Of a stretch of DNA of 30,582 nt, positions 22,160 to 29,055 are shown piece by piece. Numbering within the stretch: position 1 is the first letter of the stretch; each line of letters begins with the position of its first letter. The stretch spans positions 1 to 30,582 of the IMG/VR virus record IMGVR_UViG_3300027608_002012; one strand, given 5' to 3'. This DNA comes from a virus. The notes under the pieces were generated by a model, which was not told the DNA's origin, made no database searches, and saw only the letters and a list, made by a program, of their open reading frames with translations. The translations under genes and the position numbers were made by a program.

Positions 22160-22372
22160 TTAACGCTCAACCTTTTTGATTCGTTTTAGATATTCACGAT
22201 TGATTAAACCTTCTTCAATCTCACGTAATGCGGTTACTGCATGACCATTTTTTGTTTTTACTTTCGGGCGATGACCTGCCGTTAATTCTCTAACACGTTG
22301 ACTTGCTATAAGAATTAAATCGTATCTATTGCCTACAGCATTCACTGCGGCTTCACTTGTTTGTCTTGGCAT
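22160..22372 (-). CDS. rpoZ: RNA polymerase omega subunit (RpoZ homologue)
   Basis: A 70-aa protein; start at ATG 22372 with AAGGACGATA upstream. The core omega elements align: AAVNAVGNRYDLILIASQRV (8-27) and ALREIEEGLI (48-57), the omega signature that folds around the beta-prime C-terminus. Bacterial omega is about 90 aa, so the phage form lacks the variable tail. It sits between tRNA-Ser and tRNA-Gly. It may replace or compete with host omega during infection (inference). Confidence 0.93.
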   Translation of the reverse strand: MPRQTSEAAVNAVGNRYDLILIASQRVRELTAGHRPKVKTKNGHAVTALREIEEGLINREYLKRIKKVER

Positions 22373-22390
22373 TATCGTCCTTGGGTTATT

Positions 22391-22465
22391 TGGAGCAGGA
22401 TATCGGGTTCGAACCGATGACATTTTCGTTGGCAACGAAACATTCTACCACTGAATTAATCCTGC
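22391..22465 (-). tRNA. tRNA-Gly(GCC)
   Basis: Acceptor GCAGGAT/ATCCTGC, anticodon loop TTGCCAA, GGTTCGAACC T-arm, encoded CCA. Confidence 0.97.
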
Positions 22466-22472
22466 ATTTTTT

Positions 22473-22547
22473 TGGTACATCCTGAGAGATTCGAACTCCC
22501 GACCTTCTCCGTGTAAAGGAGACATTCTACCACTGAAATAAGGATGC
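22473..22547 (-). tRNA. tRNA-Val(UAC)
   Basis: Acceptor GCATCCT/AGGATGT (first pair G-U), loop TTTACAC, encoded CCA. Confidence 0.96.
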
Positions 22548-22552
22548 ATATA

Positions 22553-22750
22553 TCATTTCTTTAATGTTCCGCCAGTACACGAAGCATCTTCAAAAAATTG
22601 TTGTTGAACTTTTTTCTGATAGTCCTCCATGACTGGATCCTTCTCATTAATATTTTCTTCTTTTAAATCACGCTGAAAAATAGCATCCCAACGAGTATCA
22701 TATTCTTGTTGAGATATGCTTATTGATCGTGGTGTACTACCTTTAGTCAT
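22553..22750 (-). CDS. Conserved small phage protein, 65 aa
   Basis: N-terminus MTKGSTPRSISISQQEYDTR with WDAIF, then helical and acidic; the pattern KGSxPRxxS...WDxIF is recurrent in phages. AAGGAAAA lies before the ATG. Unknown function. Confidence 0.8.
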   Translation of the reverse strand: MTKGSTPRSISISQQEYDTRWDAIFQRDLKEENINEKDPVMEDYQKKVQQQFFEDASCTGGTLKK

Positions 22751-22752
22751 AA

Positions 22753-22884
22753 TTATTTTCCTTGTCCTCTGTATGCTTTGAATGTCTTACGACGGCATTT
22801 GTTCATACTACTTGTTTTAGCTTTACCACCTTGACATGTTTTTTTAGTAATCACATGACCTTTTGTATTACGACCTTGTGCCAT
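22753..22884 (-). CDS. Small basic phage protein, 43 aa
   Basis: Reads MAQGRNTKGHVITKKTCQGG, then KAKTSSMNKCRRKTFKAYRG. Strongly basic, probably nucleic-acid- or ribosome-associated (inference). It starts in the stop of the PPIase gene (TAATG) with AAGGATTG upstream. Confidence 0.75.
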   Translation of the reverse strand: MAQGRNTKGHVITKKTCQGGKAKTSSMNKCRRKTFKAYRGQGK

Positions 22885-23156
22885 TATGCAATCCTTTGAA
22901 TCAAGTGATAGCCAAACTGTGTTTGAACAGGTTGACTTAAGCCGCCTACGTCTAATCCGTACGTAGCATCTTCAAAGGGCTTAACCATTTGACCACGACC
23001 GAATTGACCTAAGTCTCCGCCGTTCTGCCCGCTTGGACACTTGCTGTGCGTCTTTGCCAATGCACTAAAATCTTCACCATTGTTTTTAACTTTGATGTAT
23101 AGATCCATTGCATCACTAAGTGATTCTACTAAAATATGTTTTGCTCTTACTTGCAT
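22884..23156 (-). CDS. Parvulin-type peptidyl-prolyl isomerase
   Basis: A 90-aa single rotamase domain. KHILVES (6-12), CPSGQNGGDLGQFGRGQMVK (40-59), PFEDATYGL and TQFGYHLIQ match the PpiC/Par10 core from end to end. It has no signal peptide, so it is a cytoplasmic folding helper. Substrate unknown, perhaps virion proteins. The ribosome-binding site is weak (AGAAAG). Confidence 0.95.
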   Translation of the reverse strand: MQVRAKHILVESLSDAMDLYIKVKNNGEDFSALAKTHSKCPSGQNGGDLGQFGRGQMVKPFEDATYGLDVGGLSQPVQTQFGYHLIQRIA

Positions 23157-23179
23157 TAGTTTCTTTCTATAAAATTGGT

Positions 23180-23310
23180 AGAGAACATTTTTGAGGTATC
23201 TCTATTGAAGCAGATCACTGCTCACCTGTTACATCCCTCTTAGTACTGTTACCTGCCCTAAGGATTAGCTAGCTACCTTAGTGACTCATACTGGATAATG
23301 TAACTTATCC
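23180..23310 (-). ncRNA. Candidate RNA with four consecutive hairpins
   Basis: Between tRNA-Pro and the PPIase gene: AGAGA/TCTCT (23180-23184/23199-23203), AGCAG-ATCA-CTGCT (23209-23222), CTAAGG/CCTTAG (23258-23263/23276-23281), GGATAA/TTATCC (23293-23298/23305-23310). No open frame. Could be a leader of the PPIase gene or an independent RNA. Confidence 0.45.
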
Positions 23311-23318
23311 GCTGTTCT

Positions 23319-23395
23319 TGGTCGGAGTACAAGGATTCGAACCTTGGACCCCCTGGTCCCAAACCAGGTGCGCTACCAGACTGCGCCACACTCCG
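23319..23395 (-). tRNA. tRNA-Pro(UGG)
   Basis: Loop TTTGGGA, T-arm GGTTCGAATCC, discriminator A, encoded CCA. Its 5' end abuts the stop codon of 23396-23635. Confidence 0.97.
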
Positions 23396-23635
23396 TTATT
23401 TTTTCTTTCTTAAAATCATTCCAACATACGTGCCAAAAAATGCACCGATGCCTGCTGGAACTAATAACCAATAGTTAGTTGTATAGTTGATAACTGCTAC
23501 ACAAGCGGTTATGAATACAACTGTTGCCCACATACTGGCTTTTGTTACTTGGTCATCTTGTACAGCTTTCAAGTAGTAAGTATAAAAGATATCAGTAAAA
23601 AATACAGCAAAAAAGGTTATAATATATTCTAGCAT
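23396..23635 (-). CDS. Membrane protein, 79 aa
   Basis: Three membrane helices. FFTDIFYTYYLKAVQDDQVT, then ASMWATVVFITACVAVINYT and WLLVPAGIGAFFGTYVGM, a known pattern in phage and bacterial small membrane proteins. It fills exactly the space between two tRNA genes. No clear ribosome-binding site. Role unknown. Confidence 0.8.
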   Translation of the reverse strand: MLEYIITFFAVFFTDIFYTYYLKAVQDDQVTKASMWATVVFITACVAVINYTTNYWLLVPAGIGAFFGTYVGMILRKKK

Positions 23636-23648
23636 TTAAATGATTAGT

Positions 23649-23723
23649 TGGTTGCAGGGGACGGAATCGCACCGCCGATCTTTAGCTTATGAGACTAACG
23701 AGATACTACTTCTCCACCCCGCG
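23649..23723 (-). tRNA. Initiator-like tRNA-Met(CAU)
   Basis: Loop CTCATAA. Acceptor CGCGGGG/CCCTGCA leaves C1 opposite A72, the unpaired end that marks bacterial initiator tRNA; A11-U24 is also initiator-like. The anticodon stem, however, lacks the three G-C pairs. The T-loop reads TGCGATT instead of TTC. CCA is encoded. Confidence 0.78.
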
Positions 23724-23744
23724 ATATATTTATTTGTGTTTACG

Positions 23745-23819
23745 TGGTGCTTGATAAAAGATTTGAACTTTTGACCTCTTGCATGTCGAGCAAGCGTTCT
23801 TCCACTGAACTAATCAAGC
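23745..23819 (-). tRNA. tRNA-Val(GAC), with C at position 33
   Basis: Acceptor GCTTGAT/ATCAAGC, stem CTTGC/GCAAG, loop TCGACAT. The anticodon would be GAC, but the normally invariant U33 is C. Encoded CCA. Confidence 0.82.
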
Positions 23820-23820
23820 A

Positions 23821-24009
23821 TTATTCGTTGTCAGTACCTTCGACTTTTTCAAAACGCAATTTGATTCCTTGACTTAAATCAAATCCATTTAACAAACCAG
23901 AGTCTCTGTCGGCTTGTAATTCAGGCCAGATGAATGCAGGATCATACCTATCACCTAGTACTCTTACTGTTTTGTATAGTTTGTTGTTGATGTAAATTTT
24001 TAACTTCAT
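23821..24009 (-). CDS. Hypothetical protein, 62 aa
   Basis: Starts MKLKIYINNKLYKTVRVLGD, then an acidic part ending GTDNE. Probably beta-rich. AAGGAACAT lies before the ATG. Its stop lies 1 nt from the tRNA-Val 5' end. No family recognised. Confidence 0.75.
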   Translation of the reverse strand: MKLKIYINNKLYKTVRVLGDRYDPAFIWPELQADRDSGLLNGFDLSQGIKLRFEKVEGTDNE

Positions 24010-24043
24010 AGTATGTTCCTTGACATACTATATTTATGATTCT

Positions 24044-24119
24044 TGGTGGAGGATACCAGGATCGAACTGGTCACCTACTGCTTGCAAAGCAGCCGCTCTC
24101 CCAAATGAGCTAATCCCCC
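24044..24119 (-). tRNA. tRNA-Ala(UGC)
   Basis: Loop TTTGCAA, acceptor GGGGGAT/ATCCTCC with one G-U pair, encoded CCA. Confidence 0.97.
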
Positions 24120-24129
24120 ATTAAAACTT

Positions 24130-24212
24130 TGGTGCCCCAACTCGGACTCGAACCGAGATGCTCTCGCACTGGCTTCTAAGACCAGCGTGTCTACCAATTC
24201 CACCATCGGGGC
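24130..24212 (-). tRNA. tRNA-Leu(UAG)
   Basis: Long variable arm, loop CTTAGAA, perfect GCCCCGA-type acceptor, encoded CCA. Confidence 0.97.
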
Positions 24213-24221
24213 AAAAATTAT

Positions 24222-24306
24222 TGGTGCGAGTACCCGGAGTCGAACCGGGACGCCCGAAAGCGGCAGATTTTAAGTCTGCTACGTCTACCTATTCCGTCAT
24301 ACTCGC
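24222..24306 (-). tRNA. tRNA-Leu(UAA)
   Basis: Long variable arm, loop CTTAAAA, GCGAGTA/TACTCGC acceptor, encoded CCA. First tRNA after promoter 24319-24347. Confidence 0.97.
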
Positions 24307-24318
24307 AAAACAAAGTAT

Positions 24319-24347
24319 ATTATATACTATGTATCATTTATTGTCAA
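24319..24347 (-). promoter_or_regulatory. Early promoter for the tRNA array
   Basis: TTGACA (24342-24347), 17 nt, TATAAT (24319-24324); spacer starts ATAAAT like the family. Transcription would begin about 7 nt before tRNA-Leu(UAA). Confidence 0.93.
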
Positions 24348-24372
24348 CTTATTTATTGACCATTATCAATCT

Positions 24373-24446
24373 TGGAGCGGGGTAGGGGATTCGAACCCCT
24401 CTAGCTAGCTTGGAAGGCTAGAACACAACCACTATGCCAACCCCGC
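24373..24446 (-). tRNA. tRNA-Gly(UCC)
   Basis: Loop CTTCCAA, acceptor GCGGGGT/ACCCCGC, encoded CCA. Lies upstream of promoter 24319, so read from the radical SAM operon or its own signal. Confidence 0.96.
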
Positions 24447-24455
24447 ATAAATACT
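24447..24455 (+). promoter_or_regulatory. Late-promoter-like motif ATAAATACT
   Basis: Three nt before the ATG of the small plus-strand gene at 24459. Confidence 0.5.
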
Positions 24456-24458
24456 TCT

Positions 24459-24623
24459 ATGCATACGTATGACGCTATCACTGATTCAGGATTACACATC
24501 CATCTTTCAATGAGTAACGATTCCATCTGTTACATCATCGTGCATAATATTTACTCTCACAAAACTAGAATGAAATACTTTACTGATACTGAATCAGCTA
24601 TTTACTTCATACATTCATTATAA
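24459..24623 (+). CDS. Small plus-strand protein, 54 aa, probably leaderless
   Basis: Reads MHTYDAITDSGLHIHLSMSN, then DSICYIIVHNIYSHKTRMKY and a short tail, His- and Tyr-rich. It is one of only two plus-strand genes seen in the right half. It has no Shine-Dalgarno but a late motif 3 nt upstream. The 3' end overlaps the end of the radical SAM gene by 6 nt on the opposite strand. No family recognised. Confidence 0.55.
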   Translation: MHTYDAITDSGLHIHLSMSNDSICYIIVHNIYSHKTRMKYFTDTESAIYFIHSL

Positions 24624-25586
24624 TTTCCTTTTACTTATAATTATATCAGTAGAGCAATGACAATCCTTCTGTACGCATATTTCGGGTTCAGTAGGCCATT
24701 CTATTTGTTCTGGATAATTTATATTACCTATTATTCTAGTAGGTGTTCCTTGTTTACAATTGGCACGTTGTATGTCACCATCCCAATGTACAAACAAACT
24801 TTCTAATCCTATATCACACTGCCACCCATAAAAGTTATTAAGACCTGTGTTAATTATATCAATCTCCGGAACATTATATTCATTAGAATTGTCATCCCAG
24901 TAATACCGAGCTGACATTGCTACTCCCTTTTTTTGAATCAGTCTTGGATTCAGTAACCAATACATAAATCCTGAATTTTTTTGGGGATGATCTAATATCC
25001 ATTGATTTTGCTCAGGTGTATAATTTCTACCTAATGAATTACCAACACCCCAGTCTTGCAGTTGTACTGCCTCTACACCTACTCCAGTTGTTTTTGAATC
25101 AAAAGCATGATATGTTTCTACACACTTTTCCCAATATCTATTATCCATCATAACACGTACACTAGTGTGTGTATGTTTGATGGTTGCAAATACTTTCTCT
25201 TTGAAAGCAGGATCCTCAAAACTAGGATGAAAGCTAAAACACATACCATTGACATATTGAGCTATGTCCTCATAATATCTAGGTGTTCTTACCCCATTTG
25301 TAGTTATAGAAATAGTATGGCCGGCATTATAAAATATCTTAATCAATTCAGGTAGATGTGGACTCAATGTAGGCTCACCGCCGGCAATACTGAGATGTAT
25401 TTTTTCATGTCTACCTATCAATTCATAAACAAATCTTTTAGCATTTTCCCAATCATAGTGGTGATTTTTTCCATTATGCAATCCTTCAGGACAGTAACTA
25501 CATGCATTGGTACATATGTTATTGATTATCCAAGTTAATTGCATGACTTTAGGAGTTTGTGTAATAGCGATTAACTTGCGTGTCAT
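24618..25586 (-). CDS. Radical SAM enzyme
   Basis: A 322-aa protein; start at ATG 25586 with AAAGGATA upstream. C25-x3-C29-x2-C32 (CTNACSYC) binds the [4Fe-4S]-SAM cluster; GGEPTLSP is the SAM-binding GGE motif and SITTNG the next strand. C-terminal cysteines (WQCDIG, ANCKQG, ICVQKDCHC) suggest a SPASM/twitch-like auxiliary cluster, which is common in peptide-modifying enzymes. Last gene of a four-gene overlapping operon with a 2OG oxygenase. Substrate unknown. Its clusters could be served by the phage Fe-S genes. Confidence 0.93.
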   Translation of the reverse strand: MTRKLIAITQTPKVMQLTWIINNICTNACSYCPEGLHNGKNHHYDWENAKRFVYELIGRHEKIHLSIAGGEPTLSPHLPELIKIFYNAGHTISITTNGVRTPRYYEDIAQYVNGMCFSFHPSFEDPAFKEKVFATIKHTHTSVRVMMDNRYWEKCVETYHAFDSKTTGVGVEAVQLQDWGVGNSLGRNYTPEQNQWILDHPQKNSGFMYWLLNPRLIQKKGVAMSARYYWDDNSNEYNVPEIDIINTGLNNFYGWQCDIGLESLFVHWDGDIQRANCKQGTPTRIIGNINYPEQIEWPTEPEICVQKDCHCSTDIIISKRKL

Positions 25587-26938
25587 AGTATATCCTTTAC
25601 AGCTCCACATCGTTCTCTATTCCAAACATCATCAAGTGTTAATTGAATCTCTGGATTAATAATGTAAAGTTGCGCTAATATTTTCTGTTGTTGTGCGTGA
25701 CAAAAATCATGTCCAAATATCATTTGTCCTGCATCTGTGCTGAATATATTACTTAAATTCATCCAAACCTTATCATATTCTTGAATGATATCCAATAGAG
25801 GAATAGCGTCTTTGTAAAGATCAACTTGTAAGAATTTTACATGTCGTTGTTTAAAATCTTGCCAATAATGTATAAAGTTTTCTTCACTTCCAAAATGTCG
25901 AAATATTTCATTCATTCCATTTTGAAAACCCTGATCCTCTATATATTCTGAACTATGTCGTCCTATCCATGTAAAATGATTACGTTCAGGGAAGGCTCTA
26001 ATACAAGACAATATATCATTGTTAGTCCAAGTATACATGTGTTGATACCAACGTAATGCAATAGGATTAAAATCATACACCACTATCATTGCATCAGTAG
26101 TTAATCTTTGTGGGTGTTTGAACATATCAAACAACTTAAAACCACTCGCAGTATTAATAACTAAATCAAATATTCCCTTACTACGAATGTTCATTTCTTC
26201 TGAATTGAATAACCATATTTGATCTTTAACTGCAATGCTATCTTCAATCCATTTATTTTGATTCCAATTTTGTTCTAAGAATGGAGTCAATGTTTCAATA
26301 CTTTGTAAGAATTTGTCTGTGTTATCATCCGGATAAGTATAAAATTTACTCAGTCTTATTGTTTCTGATAATGCAATCACAGGCCAGTTGTTTTGCATCA
26401 ATGCTAAGGTTAATTTCCACCCTGGACTTAACTGCATCTGTTCTGAAAATATTCTAGTAGGTCTTACCCATAATGGAGTATAATCGTGATGAAAATTTTC
26501 TTCACTACGTTCAATCACCGGTAACAATTTAGGACCTCTTTCCCAATCTCCAAATTCAGGTCTACCAACTTCTACCCAGGCTTTAATATTTACAATAAAG
26601 AATTGATAGTGTAGCTCTAACCAGTGATTTGGATGACATAGAGGATGACCTGCAACACCAAATGTATTTTCAGAAATAAACTGATCAAGGTCATTGACAA
26701 AATTAAAATTACGTATTTGACAACCTGCGGCAACAACTACACAATAATCAAATTGTTCAATCGATGCTTGTTCTAATATTTCACGTATCTCATCCTTGCA
26801 AATAATTCTCAAGGGAGATGGTTGAACATTACTAAGTCTTTCAAGATAAAAAAGAGTTGCCCCTTTAGCCCTAAGATACATCTTAGTATTATTAATTTGT
26901 TTACGTTGGTTATAAACCCCATATATAATTCTATGCAT
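25583..26938 (-). CDS. Large unknown protein, 451 aa (possible GT-A-like and methyltransferase-like halves)
   Basis: Start at ATG 26938 (MHRIIYGVYNQRKQ). Residues 60-165 (FDYCVVVAAGCQI; then AGHPLCHPNHWLELHYQFFI, VNIKAWVEVGRPEFG) weakly recall nucleotide-sugar transferases. Residues 265-320 (GIFDLVINTASGFKLFDMF, MIVVYDFNPIALRWY) weakly recall a Rossmann methyltransferase. Neither assignment is proven. It overlaps the oxygenase gene by 8 nt and the radical SAM gene by 4 nt, so it acts in the same process. Confidence 0.72.
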   Translation of the reverse strand: MHRIIYGVYNQRKQINNTKMYLRAKGATLFYLERLSNVQPSPLRIICKDEIREILEQASIEQFDYCVVVAAGCQIRNFNFVNDLDQFISENTFGVAGHPLCHPNHWLELHYQFFIVNIKAWVEVGRPEFGDWERGPKLLPVIERSEENFHHDYTPLWVRPTRIFSEQMQLSPGWKLTLALMQNNWPVIALSETIRLSKFYTYPDDNTDKFLQSIETLTPFLEQNWNQNKWIEDSIAVKDQIWLFNSEEMNIRSKGIFDLVINTASGFKLFDMFKHPQRLTTDAMIVVYDFNPIALRWYQHMYTWTNNDILSCIRAFPERNHFTWIGRHSSEYIEDQGFQNGMNEIFRHFGSEENFIHYWQDFKQRHVKFLQVDLYKDAIPLLDIIQEYDKVWMNLSNIFSTDAGQMIFGHDFCHAQQQKILAQLYIINPEIQLTLDDVWNRERCGAVKDIL

Positions 26939-27608
26939 GGTTAAACCTTTCAATTGCCTGACGCTTTAATCTTTCTTCACCTGATCCATGTACAATGAAA
27001 TGGTATCGATGTTCATCTGATTGATTCCAGACCATGTGTTCATTTCCTATATCTAGCATAAAGCCATGACCTTGTTTAAAAGGTACATGACCCCATTTAC
27101 GAAAATAAAACTCACAATTGTCAGGATTATTAATAGCGATGTTCAATGGTCCAAACATTCTTCCAACGCCATCATTATGTGGCATTATATACCCACTCGC
27201 ATGTAATTTCATAATGCGTACACGCTCATATGTTTGATAACCCAGAGACTTAAGAAATTCAGTGCATGTAGGGAAGTACTCACATGCGTCTGTCCAATGA
27301 TAATTAGCTTCTTCTACAGTTTTATAACCATATTGTTCATAATTTTCTGTAGCTGTTGGATTAATTCCATGCAATGTAATTGCCGCCCAACCCTCATGAT
27401 TGTAACTATACTGGCGATCCTTTTGTCTATGCCCCACAAACATGTGGTCATTGTCAATACATTCTTTATGCATTTTTTTAAAATCTGCCGAGAATGTTAT
27501 AGGAAACCACGGCCAATCTGACCTGTCTAAACTAGTCGGCGCAGGTATTGTAGGTTGCCATTGGTTTGTTAAACTTTCTTTAATGAATTCGTTTAAAATT
27601 TCTTTCAT
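26931..27608 (-). CDS. 2-oxoglutarate/Fe(II) oxygenase (aspartyl/prolyl hydroxylase-like)
   Basis: A 225-aa protein. The facial triad H144-x-D146 (MPHNDG) and H191 (NEHMVWN), with R201 after it as 2OG anchor, fit the aspartyl/asparaginyl beta-hydroxylase-like cupin family. Such enzymes hydroxylate protein or peptide side chains with O2. Overlaps on both sides place it in the radical SAM operon. Confidence 0.87.
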   Translation of the reverse strand: MKEILNEFIKESLTNQWQPTIPAPTSLDRSDWPWFPITFSADFKKMHKECIDNDHMFVGHRQKDRQYSYNHEGWAAITLHGINPTATENYEQYGYKTVEEANYHWTDACEYFPTCTEFLKSLGYQTYERVRIMKLHASGYIMPHNDGVGRMFGPLNIAINNPDNCEFYFRKWGHVPFKQGHGFMLDIGNEHMVWNQSDEHRYHFIVHGSGEERLKRQAIERFNHA

Positions 27609-28543
27609 ATTATTTCTATATCAATAGCACGTTTAATCTTAGAAAATACTTCCAGATTCCAAGATTTTCTAAGTTCGCTGTGGGGGACTAACCAATCTTC
27701 CTTATTAGGATGAAAATTTAAAAATGTCTCATCAAGGGCTATTACACCTAAATAATATCTACCTAAAGCTAATTCTAATAAATTATCTATTGGTATCTTA
27801 GATTGTAATTCGGATGATTGCTTAATGTACCATTTCCAAAACTGTCTTTCTGTACTTTTATGAGCATTACCAGATGAGTCGCCGAAATTCAACCAGGCTT
27901 CAGAACAGAATGTTTCTTGAACCTTAATCATATTATTAGTAATTACTCTTGTGTCATCATCTTCCATGACATGTTGCCAATCTTTACCTAAAGTATTATA
28001 TCCTAAGTATAACTGACCCCAAGTAAAATCTGTATCTAAAAATAACTTGTCAGTGGGTGTTACTGGCTCTCCCCTTTCAAAGGGTTCATATTGAACCAAA
28101 CAACTAAACTGAGGGAAGGGACCAGTGTCAATAGCTGTTTCTAAAATATGTATGTACTCATTCAATTTTAGCCATGTATGATGAAATTCTTCTCCGGGAA
28201 ATAGATTAGAGTCTTTTCCCTGACGTTCGCCATATAATTCAAATTCTTCATGCAAATGATTCAAAGTGTTTGCGTTTATTTCAGCAGTGCTAGTGTAAAT
28301 CGGTAATTGCTTGTCATAATAACTATTAATCTTATCAATTATTTCATTAATAATTGACATCAATAATTCTAGATCCGTTAAAGTTTTGTTACTAATCTTT
28401 AACTCTAACGAATCATTTGTAGCCTTACGGCGGTCTACAATTGATATCCATCTGTCTAATAAACTAGTATAAGGTAGATGATACTGTAATTTTAAATGTT
28501 CACCACTTTCCAATTCAAAATGAAATATTGCAATTCTATTCAT
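27605..28543 (-). CDS. Unknown protein, 312 aa, first gene of the radical SAM operon
   Basis: Mostly helical and acidic with Trp-rich patches (DTDFTWGQLYLGYNTLGKDW, FWKWYIKQSSEL). No catalytic motif recognised. GGGAAGTG lies before ATG 28543. Its conserved neighbourhood suggests a substrate-binding or scaffolding partner (inference). Transcribed with the tRNA at 28585 from promoter 28670-28698. Confidence 0.78.
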   Translation of the reverse strand: MNRIAIFHFELESGEHLKLQYHLPYTSLLDRWISIVDRRKATNDSLELKISNKTLTDLELLMSIINEIIDKINSYYDKQLPIYTSTAEINANTLNHLHEEFELYGERQGKDSNLFPGEEFHHTWLKLNEYIHILETAIDTGPFPQFSCLVQYEPFERGEPVTPTDKLFLDTDFTWGQLYLGYNTLGKDWQHVMEDDDTRVITNNMIKVQETFCSEAWLNFGDSSGNAHKSTERQFWKWYIKQSSELQSKIPIDNLLELALGRYYLGVIALDETFLNFHPNKEDWLVPHSELRKSWNLEVFSKIKRAIDIEII

Positions 28544-28584
28544 ATAGTCACTTCCCGCTAATATAAATCCATAATTTTAAAATT

Positions 28585-28661
28585 TGGTACGCCGAGTAGG
28601 ACTTGAACCTACGACCAATGGATTATGAGTCCACTGCTCTGACCAACTGAGCTATCAGCGT
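28585..28661 (-). tRNA. tRNA with CAU anticodon, likely tRNA-Ile2 (or elongator Met)
   Basis: Loop CTCATAA, acceptor ACGCTGA/TCGGCGT, encoded CCA. The anticodon-to-T-arm section (GACTCATAATCC, TTGGTCG, GGTTCAAGTCC) resembles bacterial tRNA-Ile2, whose C34 becomes lysidine to read AUA, more than elongator Met. Confidence 0.85.
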
Positions 28662-28669
28662 ATGTACAT

Positions 28670-28698
28670 AGTATATAGCACTTGCTACATAGTGTCAA
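28670..28698 (-). promoter_or_regulatory. Early promoter for tRNA and radical SAM operon
   Basis: TTGACA (28693-28698), 17 nt, TATACT (28670-28675). Transcription would start 1-2 nt before the tRNA. Confidence 0.88.
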
Positions 28699-28704
28699 AC
28701 TATT

Positions 28705-28796
28705 TGGTACCCCCGATGAGAATCGAACTCATGTGAACCAATTATCTGTTGCTTACGGGATATAAATCCGCCGTTTTACCATTAAACTACAGGGGC
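28705..28796 (-). tRNA. Unusual tRNA: UAU anticodon with a long variable arm
   Basis: Acceptor GCCCCTG/CGGGGGT, D-stem GTTT/AAAC, loop TTTATAT (anticodon TAT, Ile AUA), T-arm ATGAG-TTCGATT-CTCAT, encoded CCA. The variable region is about 22 nt, as in Ser/Leu/Tyr tRNAs, which is not normal for Ile, and A31/C39 is mismatched. Confidence 0.72.
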
Positions 28797-28800
28797 ATTA

Positions 28801-28809
28801 ATAAATACT
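28801..28809 (+). promoter_or_regulatory. Late-promoter-like motif ATAAATACT
   Basis: Two nt before the ATG at 28812; no Shine-Dalgarno between. Confidence 0.55.
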
Positions 28810-28811
28810 AT

Positions 28812-29054
28812 ATGATTCCATTTGAACATAGACAAACAGTAGAAATCTTTTACAAATTATTCAGTAAAGATCCATATGATCCTAAACTGTCTTGGGTGCT
28901 TCCTAATGACTTTGTACTAGATCCAGTGTTACAAGTAACGCCTAAAACAGAATCAATAGTAAAAGTTCATATAGAAAACAAAGAATTCATACCTAATTAC
29001 ATTGTAGAAGAAAAGCCTTTCATTCTATCAGGTACTGAATTCAATAACTTATAA
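28812..29054 (+). CDS. Plus-strand hypothetical protein, 80 aa, probably leaderless
   Basis: Reads MIPFEHRQTVEIFYKLFSKD and continues with a Pro-rich middle (WVLPNDFVLDPVLQVTPKTE). A longer frame from 28749 crosses the tRNA and was rejected. Flanked by minus-strand tRNAs on both sides. No family recognised; the late motif suggests a virion or late role (inference). Confidence 0.68.
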   Translation: MIPFEHRQTVEIFYKLFSKDPYDPKLSWVLPNDFVLDPVLQVTPKTESIVKVHIENKEFIPNYIVEEKPFILSGTEFNNL

Positions 29055-29055
29055 T

